A stretch of DNA of 20,085 nt from a virus, in IMG/VR virus record IMGVR_UViG_3300049737_000365, positions 1-20,085 of that record. The stretch is one strand, 5' to 3'. The translations under genes and the position numbers were made by a program. Positions 14,251 to 20,085 of the stretch are shown one piece after another. Each line of letters opens with the position of its first letter. Within the stretch, counting starts at the first letter, position 1. The notes beneath the pieces are model-generated. The model made no database searches, was not told the DNA's origin, and worked only from the letters and a program-made list of their open reading frames with translations.

Positions 14251-15662
14251 TGAATCTTATCGATAGAGTCATATTAGAATGGTCATATAAGACCAAAAAA
14301 GGATATCCTGACATTAATAATGAAAAGGATATGGCTCTATTTGAATCTATGTTTGGTTTTAATCTAAATGAAACACCCCTTACTCCTAAAGAGTTAAGTA
14401 AGCAAAACTCTAAAACAAAAGAAGAAAGGATAGATATACTAATCTACAAAATTAAAAATAAAGAACCTTTAGAATTAGATAAAGGCGGAACCTTTTTAGT
14501 TAACGATCCAGCAGGATCTAAAGTAGCAGAATTAGAAGCTTGGGATATAAGCAAAGGACCAGTTACCTTAGAAGATAAAGAAGGAAATAAAATAAGTACT
14601 TCTAAACTTAAAAAATCTGATGATTTTGGAGGAGGTAAAGGTTCTGGAGGTGGTGCTGCACAGACAGCTATTCAAGAAACAGCTCAATGCTTAGTTAATG
14701 CTTTAGCACAGAAGATAGGTAGTGAAATCTCAGTAGCAGATTTAACAGAAGAAAAACTTAATTCTGTAGTAAGTGATATTGACTCTAATACTCCAGTTGC
14801 TGATATAATTCAATTTATTATTAATTCACCAGGTTGGGCTTTAACTTTTATTAATACTGCTAAGAAACTTAACTCTTTTGCAGGAACTGGTTTTGAATAC
14901 CACAGAGGCTCATCATTTGTAGATTCTATATACACAGCCTGGAAAAAAGTTAGAAAAGATAACGGATGGAGAATATCAGATGATAAATGGAACCCTGCAG
15001 ATATATGGATTGTATCACCATCAATTAAAAACGTTACACTACGTAATGGAGATATAGCTGAATTAAACAACCACCTATTAGAGTTATTCAGTGAAAAGAA
15101 ACTTATAGGAGTGTCATTAAAGAAGTTAGGACCAGACAGTAAAATGAGTGTTCTAAATAAAGAAACATCTGCTGAAAAAGATGGATACGCTTCTTCTACA
15201 GTATCACCTACATCTAAAGATGCTTACATAAATTTTGACTCTGGCACAAAGATGCAATTAAGAACCTTTACCACAGATGGTACAAGCTTTCAAGGAGAAA
15301 TAAAAGGTAAGACTGCTAACCAAGGAAAGATCGGAGGAGGAGTAATAAGCTTACTAATTCAGAAAGCAGGACTAGATCCACTACCTACTCAGAAAAATGC
15401 ATTAGCAGATTCGATTAATTTATCAGATGAGTTTGTAAACAACTTTATTGATATTGCAAAAAAATACGGAGGGTTTAATATATCCTCTGAAGAACTAAAA
15501 GAAAAGAGTACTGACTGGATATCATCAAAATATCAAGCTCTTTCGTTTATAAAGATTATTGAAACAGGAGATAAAGCATCAGTGTCCAATGCATTAACAG
15601 ACATAGTTAATTATGCAGGATCAAAAAGTTCTATTTCATCTGTTTACATTAAAGTAAGTTAG
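14250..15662 (+). CDS. 470-aa protein with nuclease-like motif and capsid-targeting-like N-terminus, just upstream of terminase
   Basis: The ATG overlaps the preceding TAA (TAATG). The leader MNLIDRVILE has ILE at residues 8-10, followed by WSYKTKKGYPD. The C-terminal two thirds carries a possible PD-(D/E)XK-type arrangement. GTGFEYHRGSSF has E216, DDKWNPADIWIV has D251, and about 40 residues later LIGVSLKK has S289-x-K291. In this fold the acidic residues and the Lys of an xxK strand form the active site. A GGGKGSGGG linker near residues 129-137 separates the N-terminal part. It occupies the position just before the large terminase, where T4 carries its small terminase, but does not look like one. 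Nuclease assignment is tentative; a packaging accessory is the main alternative. Confidence 0.6.
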   Translation: MNLIDRVILEWSYKTKKGYPDINNEKDMALFESMFGFNLNETPLTPKELSKQNSKTKEERIDILIYKIKNKEPLELDKGGTFLVNDPAGSKVAELEAWDISKGPVTLEDKEGNKISTSKLKKSDDFGGGKGSGGGAAQTAIQETAQCLVNALAQKIGSEISVADLTEEKLNSVVSDIDSNTPVADIIQFIINSPGWALTFINTAKKLNSFAGTGFEYHRGSSFVDSIYTAWKKVRKDNGWRISDDKWNPADIWIVSPSIKNVTLRNGDIAELNNHLLELFSEKKLIGVSLKKLGPDSKMSVLNKETSAEKDGYASSTVSPTSKDAYINFDSGTKMQLRTFTTDGTSFQGEIKGKTANQGKIGGGVISLLIQKAGLDPLPTQKNALADSINLSDEFVNNFIDIAKKYGGFNISSEELKEKSTDWISSKYQALSFIKIIETGDKASVSNALTDIVNYAGSKSSISSVYIKVS

Positions 15663-15664
15663 TT

Positions 15665-17239
15665 ATGGCACAAGATATTAAAAAGATAATAGCACAGGAG
15701 TATATAAAATGTGCTAAGGATCCGGCGTACTTTATGAAGAAGTACTGCTATATTCAGCATCCTACTCGTGGTAGAATACTCTTTAATCTTTATCCATTTC
15801 AGTCTAAAGTATTACATTTATTTAGAGATAATCAATATATTATTACTTTAAAGTCAAGACAGTTAGGTATATCAACTTTATCTGCTGCTTATTCTCTATG
15901 GTTAATGTTATTTCATAAAGATAAAAACGTTCTTGCTTTAGCAACTACTCAAGCTACAGCTCGTAACTTAGTTTCGAAGACAATGTTTATGTATGATCAG
16001 TTACCTAAATGGTTACGTTTGACAGCATTAGAAAAGAATAAACTATCTTTAAGACTTAAAAATGGATCTAAAATTACAGCGAAATCTTCTAATACTGATG
16101 CAGCAAGATCCGAGGCAGTATCATTACTACTTATCGATGAGGCAGCCTTTGTTGATAACATTGAAGAAACGTTTACAGCAGCTCAACAAACCTTAGCAAC
16201 CGGTGGTCAATGTATGGCTTTATCAACACCTAATGGTATTGGTAACTGGTTCCATCAAACTTGGGAGAAAGCAGAAGCAGGAGAAAATAGCTTCTTACCT
16301 ATAAAACTACCATGGACGGTTCATCCTGAAAGAAATCAAGCATGGAGAGAACAACAAGACTCAGACTTAGGTCCTAGAATGGCAGGTCAAGAGTGTGATT
16401 GTGATTTCTTAGCTTCTGGTGATACAGTATTCGAACCAGATGATATGATGTTTTATGAACAAACATACTTAAAAGAACCTTTAGAAAAAAGAGGTGTAGA
16501 TGGTAATTTATGGATATGGGAAGGAGTAGATTATACTAAATCTTATATGGTAGTAGCTGATGTTGCTAGAGGTGATTCTGCCGATTATTCTGCATTTCAT
16601 ATATTTGATATAGAATCATGTACACAAGTTGGTGAGTATAAAGGTAAATTATCTCCTAAAGATTTTGGTAACGTATTAGTAGGAATAGCATCAGAATATA
16701 ATGATGCATTATTAGTAGTAGAAAATGCTAATATAGGATGGGCTACTATAGAACAGATATTAGAACGTCAATATAGTAACTTATATTATAGTTCTACCTC
16801 TCAAATGGAAACAGTAGAATCTTATATGTCTAAATACGAAAGAGATAAATTAGTACCAGGCTTTACTATGTCAGTTAGAACTAGACCTTTAGTAGTAGCT
16901 AAAATGATAGAATATATAAGAGAAAGAGGAGTAACCATACAGTCTAAGAGATTATTAGGAGAAATGAGAGTATTTGTATGGAAAAACGGTAAACCTCAAG
17001 CACAGATCAACTATAACGATGATTTACTTATATCTGCAGCAACTGCTTTATATGTACGAGATACTGCATTGAGATTAAGACAACAAGGTATGGATTTAGC
17101 TAGAGCTCAACTATCATCTTTTCAAAATTTAAATGCAAAAAACAAAGCAGTTATGAAATCAGTTGGAAATCAGCAAAATAATCCTTATCTTATAGATAAT
17201 GGCTACGGGTCACAAGAAGATATATCTTGGTTATTATAA
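15665..17239 (+). CDS. terminase large subunit, T4 gp17-type
   Basis: This 524-aa motor protein cuts concatemeric DNA and pumps it into the prohead. The ATPase has a Walker A region LKSRQLGIST (residues 62-71) with the lysine at the start (K63) instead of before the final Ser/Thr. This is the deviant layout known from phage lambda gpA, whereas T4 has GKTT. Walker B is LLLIDEAAF (D158, E159), and the coupling motif reads ALSTPNG. The nuclease domain shows VVADVARGDS (D299), LLVVENANIG (E353) and NYNDDLLISA (D452, D453), the three acidic clusters of the RNase H-like fold. T4 gp17 is 610 aa. It starts 3 nt after the upstream stop and is followed directly by the portal gene. Confidence 0.95.
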   Translation: MAQDIKKIIAQEYIKCAKDPAYFMKKYCYIQHPTRGRILFNLYPFQSKVLHLFRDNQYIITLKSRQLGISTLSAAYSLWLMLFHKDKNVLALATTQATARNLVSKTMFMYDQLPKWLRLTALEKNKLSLRLKNGSKITAKSSNTDAARSEAVSLLLIDEAAFVDNIEETFTAAQQTLATGGQCMALSTPNGIGNWFHQTWEKAEAGENSFLPIKLPWTVHPERNQAWREQQDSDLGPRMAGQECDCDFLASGDTVFEPDDMMFYEQTYLKEPLEKRGVDGNLWIWEGVDYTKSYMVVADVARGDSADYSAFHIFDIESCTQVGEYKGKLSPKDFGNVLVGIASEYNDALLVVENANIGWATIEQILERQYSNLYYSSTSQMETVESYMSKYERDKLVPGFTMSVRTRPLVVAKMIEYIRERGVTIQSKRLLGEMRVFVWKNGKPQAQINYNDDLLISAATALYVRDTALRLRQQGMDLARAQLSSFQNLNAKNKAVMKSVGNQQNNPYLIDNGYGSQEDISWLL

Positions 17240-17245
17240 CGTAGC

Positions 17246-17253
17246 TATTTATA
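17246..17253 (+). promoter_or_regulatory. candidate TATTTATA promoter element before the portal gene
   Basis: CTATTTATAATATATA lies in the 42-nt gap, 28 nt before the portal ATG at 17282. The leader has no Shine-Dalgarno sequence. It matches the elements before genes 7251, 9504 and 19201. Confidence 0.4.
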
Positions 17254-17281
17254 ATATATACTGAATCTAAATATTCATTGA

Positions 17282-19171
17282 ATGGCCGATAAATCATTAT
17301 TTGGAAGACTACAAAGACTCTTCTCTTCGGATGTAATAATAAGGAACGTAGGAGGTACCGATCTTAAGGTAGCCGACATAAACCGTATACAAACTACTGG
17401 TAACTTTGAGACTAACGCACTTATCGATAGATTCTCAAGATTACATGTATTTAATAGTAAAAACTTATTTAATCCAAGTCTTAACTATCAAACGTTAAGA
17501 ATCCAGTTATACTCAGATTATGAAGCAATGGATACCGATCCAATTATTGCTTCTGCTTTAGATATATTAGCCGATGAAGCTACCTTAAAGAACGATTTAG
17601 GAGAAGTACTATCCGTTAAATCATCAGATGAGAATCTACAAAGAGTATTATATAACCTATTTTACGATGTATTAAACGTAGAGTTTAACTTATGGTCATG
17701 GGTAAGAGGAATGTTAAAGTACGGAGATTATTTCTTAAAACTAGAAATAGCTGAAACCTTTGGTGTTTACAACGTACTTCCTTACACAGTATATAATATG
17801 AACAGACACGAAGGTGCTAACCCAGAAAAACCTTCTGAAGTTCAATTTACTATAGATCCTGATGGTATAGCAGCATCACAAGATCCTAACTATATTCCTA
17901 GAAGAGATAATAAAGTAGTTAAATTAGATAATTACGAAGTTGCTCACTTTAGATTAATATCTGATCATGCTTACTTACCTTACGGTAGATCTTATATTGA
18001 ACCTGCTAGAAAAATATTTAAACAATTAACGTTAATGGAAGATGCGATGTTAATTCACCGTATAATGAGAGCTCCTGAAAAGAGAACTTTCTTTGTTAAT
18101 GTTGGTTCTATTCCTCCTGCAGAAGTTGATCAGTTTATGCAAAAGACTATCAACACTATGAAAAAGACTCCTTATGTTGATCCATCTACAGGTCAATATA
18201 ACTTGAAGTTCAATATGCAGAATATGATGGAGGATTTCTATATACCGGTTAGAGGCGGAGATGCTTCTACTAGAATCGAAACTACTAAAGGTTTAGATTA
18301 TGACGGAACAAATGATATCCAGTATCTACAAGCTAAAATGTTTGCAGCTCTTAAAATACCGAAAGCATATTTCGGATACGAAGGAGACTTACAAGGTAAA
18401 GCAACACTTGCAGCAGAAGATATTAGGTTCGCTAGAACTGTTGAAAGAATACAAAAAATCATTGAATCAGAGTTAACTAAAATAGCTTTGGTTCATCTAT
18501 ATACTCAAGGTTTTACCGGAGAAAGTTTAACTAACTTCGAATTAAAGCTTACTAATCCTTCTGTAATATACGAACAAGAGAAGGTAGCTCTATTAAAAGA
18601 AAAGATTGATCTAGCTAATCAAATGAAAGATTCTAAATTATTCTCTTCAGACTACATTTATGAAAACATATTTGATATGTCAGAAGATACTTATAATGAG
18701 ATGAGAGATTTAGTTAGAGAAGATGGTAAGAGAGCCTTTAGACATGCTCAAATAGAAGCTGAAGGTAATGATCCTGCTAAATCAGGTAGATCATATGGTA
18801 CCCCTCATGACTTAGCCTCAATGTACGGTAGAAGAGCTACCGCTACAGAGAAAGGCGGAGCAATGGGATCTGTACCAGATGGATATAATGAAATAGGACC
18901 TGAAGGCGGTAGACCTAAAGAGAAGGCATCGATATACGGAACTAACGATGATCCAATGGGCGGTAGAGATAGATTAGGAGTCCATGGTATGCATGGAGGA
19001 TTTCCATCTGACAACGAAAATATGATGGAAACTAACACAACTAAAGCACAAACAGTCTATCATCAAATCAAAGATTCTTTTGAAGATAAAAAGAAATTAA
19101 TCTTTGAAAAGACAGAAGAAACCAAGTCTAACCTCTTAGATGAAAGTCAATTAAGAGATTTAGAGGACTAA
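17282..19171 (+). CDS. portal vertex protein, T4 gp20-type
   Basis: This 629-aa protein forms the dodecameric ring at one capsid vertex that starts prohead assembly, docks the terminase and later the neck. Typical portal features are visible: SDYEAMDTDPIIASALDILADEAT near the N-terminus, then LWSWVRGMLKYGDYF, VAHFRLISDHAYLPYGRSYIEPARKIFKQL and RAPEKRTFFVNVGSIPP, a run shared by T4-like portals. T4 gp20 is 524 aa; this one has a C-terminal extension rich in Gly, Pro and charged residues (RRATATEKGGAMGS to the end, about 110 residues) that is likely disordered. The gene stands alone after a 42-nt gap, directly downstream of terminase without the tail sheath and tube genes that separate the two in T4. 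Confidence 0.94.
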   Translation: MADKSLFGRLQRLFSSDVIIRNVGGTDLKVADINRIQTTGNFETNALIDRFSRLHVFNSKNLFNPSLNYQTLRIQLYSDYEAMDTDPIIASALDILADEATLKNDLGEVLSVKSSDENLQRVLYNLFYDVLNVEFNLWSWVRGMLKYGDYFLKLEIAETFGVYNVLPYTVYNMNRHEGANPEKPSEVQFTIDPDGIAASQDPNYIPRRDNKVVKLDNYEVAHFRLISDHAYLPYGRSYIEPARKIFKQLTLMEDAMLIHRIMRAPEKRTFFVNVGSIPPAEVDQFMQKTINTMKKTPYVDPSTGQYNLKFNMQNMMEDFYIPVRGGDASTRIETTKGLDYDGTNDIQYLQAKMFAALKIPKAYFGYEGDLQGKATLAAEDIRFARTVERIQKIIESELTKIALVHLYTQGFTGESLTNFELKLTNPSVIYEQEKVALLKEKIDLANQMKDSKLFSSDYIYENIFDMSEDTYNEMRDLVREDGKRAFRHAQIEAEGNDPAKSGRSYGTPHDLASMYGRRATATEKGGAMGSVPDGYNEIGPEGGRPKEKASIYGTNDDPMGGRDRLGVHGMHGGFPSDNENMMETNTTKAQTVYHQIKDSFEDKKKLIFEKTEETKSNLLDESQLRDLED

Positions 19172-19175
19172 CCCA

Positions 19176-19183
19176 TATTTATA
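19176..19183 (+). promoter_or_regulatory. candidate TATTTATA promoter element before gene 19201
   Basis: CATATTTATATATAG sits in the 29-nt gap after the portal gene, ending 17 nt before the ATG at 19201, with no ribosome-binding site in the leader. This is the shortest spacing of the set. Confidence 0.35.
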
Positions 19184-19200
19184 TATAGTAACCGTATATT

Positions 19201-20055
19201 ATGAAGATAAAACATTCCAAGTTTAAGAATACCGGTTTAATTTTCGAACTGTTAGTTAAACAAATCGCTGCTGATACATTATCTAAGAATGAGTCGGCTG
19301 CAGTCGGTATATTAAAAACATACTTCGGCGGTAATACTGCATTAGCAAAAGAATTAAAATTATATGATTATATTTTAAAGAATAATAGTTTAAGTGAAGC
19401 TAGAGCAGAGACAGTTATATCTACAATTACCGAAATTTCAAGGAAATTTAACCAGAAGGCTTTAAAAGAAGCTAAATATAAGTTAATAGCAGAATTAAAA
19501 GAAAGCTATAATATAGAAGAATTTTTTGCTATTCAAGTAAGAGACTATAAACCTCTTGCAGCTTTATACTGTCTATTAGAAGCTCAAAATAATCCAACAT
19601 TAGTAAATCCGGATTTTTTAGTTAATAATAAACTAACTGTATTAGAGCATTTAACATCTACAGAGATAGATAAAGAAGCAGTAAAAGATACATTAATAGA
19701 AGAATATTCTAAGTACGATAAAGATTTACGTTTATTAACGTATAAAATTTTATTAGAGAAATTTAACTCTAACTATAAAACTTTATTACCAGAACAAAAG
19801 AATATACTAAAAGAATTTATAACCTCAGTTAATTCTACAGCAAGACTAAGAAACTTAGTTAATGAAGAAGTAGAGAAGATTAGAAAAGAAATCGACGAAC
19901 TAGCAAGTAAAGTTAAAGACGAGGTAGTAAAAATAAAATTACAGGAAGTTCTTAAAGGGATTAGTCCTTTAAAGAAGACTGAGAAGATTTCTGATAACCA
20001 CTTAATTAACCTAATGCAATATTACGATCTAGTTAACGAAATGCGTAAACTATGA
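19201..20055 (+). CDS. helical conserved phage protein downstream of portal
   Basis: This 284-aa protein begins MKIKHSKFKNTGLIFELLVK and is almost entirely alpha-helical, with LIFELLVKQIAADTL, LKLYDYILKNNSLSEARAE and a Lys/Glu-rich coiled-coil-like end (LVNEEVEKIRKEIDELASKV). I recall close relatives in other marine T4-like phages at the same spot after the portal, always uncharacterised. In T4 the genes after gp20 encode the prohead core and protease (67, 68, 21, 22), so a role in the prohead core or in portal assembly is plausible but inferred. It lacks the serine-protease motifs expected of gp21. The next gene starts in its stop codon (ATGA). Confidence 0.7.
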   Translation: MKIKHSKFKNTGLIFELLVKQIAADTLSKNESAAVGILKTYFGGNTALAKELKLYDYILKNNSLSEARAETVISTITEISRKFNQKALKEAKYKLIAELKESYNIEEFFAIQVRDYKPLAALYCLLEAQNNPTLVNPDFLVNNKLTVLEHLTSTEIDKEAVKDTLIEEYSKYDKDLRLLTYKILLEKFNSNYKTLLPEQKNILKEFITSVNSTARLRNLVNEEVEKIRKEIDELASKVKDEVVKIKLQEVLKGISPLKKTEKISDNHLINLMQYYDLVNEMRKL

Positions 20056-20085
20056 AACGAAGTAAGCTAGTTAAAGCGGTTAGAG
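20052..20085 (+). CDS. start of next gene (partial)
   Basis: An ATG overlapping the preceding TGA (ATGA) opens a frame reading MKRSKLVKAVR to the window edge. Only 11 residues are visible, so no product can be named. The coupling and the absence of a stop support a real gene. By position it may be another prohead-core or protease gene. Confidence 0.5.
   Translation, partial: MKRSKLVKAVR

Noticed and set aside
13880-14314. Reverse-strand open frame of 144 codons rich in Leu, Arg and Gln
   Set aside because: It is the antisense of the Gly/Glu-rich tail of the 695-aa protein; the low-complexity repeat explains the lack of stops.
14810-15070. Reverse-strand open frame of 86 codons
   Set aside because: It is fully antisense to the 470-aa nuclease-like gene and has no supporting start signal or domain.
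14250-15662. Small terminase subunit (gp16) just before the large terminase
   Set aside because: At 470 aa the protein is far longer than small terminases, lacks their simple helical layout, and shows nuclease-like motifs instead.
18805-19038. Reverse-strand open frame of 77 codons
   Set aside because: It is antisense to the Gly/Pro-rich extension of the portal, whose composition produces long stop-free antisense frames.

Overview
The window is a densely packed, all plus-strand stretch of a low-GC (roughly one third G+C) tailed-phage genome of the T4-like myovirus type. This rests on a T4 gp17-type large terminase (15665-17239), followed by a gp20-type portal (17282-19171) and a helical protein where T4-like phages keep their prohead-core genes. 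Further upstream lie a gp61-type primase and many small Cys-containing or Lys-rich proteins of the kind seen in marine T4-like phages. Almost no gene has a Shine-Dalgarno sequence, and one gene encodes a lipoprotein. Together these hint at a Bacteroidetes (flavobacterial) host, but that is inference.

Layout. 1-150 is the tail end of a probable virion protein. 150-1187 holds three small genes: a cupin-like protein, an unknown, and a 142-aa minimal kinase-fold protein. 1233-2935 is a DNA-metabolism pair (CHC2/TOPRIM primase and a RecB/Cas4-like nuclease). 2932-3858 encodes a Trp/Asn/Tyr-rich lipoprotein whose last 239 nt are also read in another frame as the start of a P-loop kinase (3620-4552). 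Next come a nucleotidyltransferase fused to an HExxH metallopeptidase (4549-5859), a 45-aa Cys protein (5859-5996), a HAD phosphatase (6050-6640) and a zinc-ribbon protein (6633-7208). 7251-9464 is a run of small proteins: a coiled-coil/one-TM protein, three basic small proteins and an unknown. 9504-15662 holds three large proteins: an 885-aa modular protein, a 695-aa protein with a Gly/Glu tail, and a 470-aa protein with a nuclease-like signature. 15665-20085 is the packaging and portal block.

The most interesting pattern is a shared N-terminus. At least six and perhaps eight proteins of different folds begin with a roughly 10-residue hydrophobic/charged leader ending in (I/L)-x-E at residues 8-10, for example ILE at positions 8-10. 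T4 internal proteins carry a 10-residue capsid-targeting sequence that the gp21 prohead protease removes after (L/I)-x-E. I infer that this block encodes a set of enzymes packaged in the capsid and possibly delivered with the DNA: a minimal kinase, a P-loop kinase, a HAD phosphatase, a nuclease-like protein and modular proteins.

Expression. Genes are either coupled stop-to-start (ATGA or TAATG) or follow a gap with a TATTTATA-like element 17-28 nt before the ATG. These elements may be the phage's promoter signal. No tRNA, CRISPR array, insertion sequence or convincing terminator was seen, and no gene-free stretch exceeds about 60 nt.
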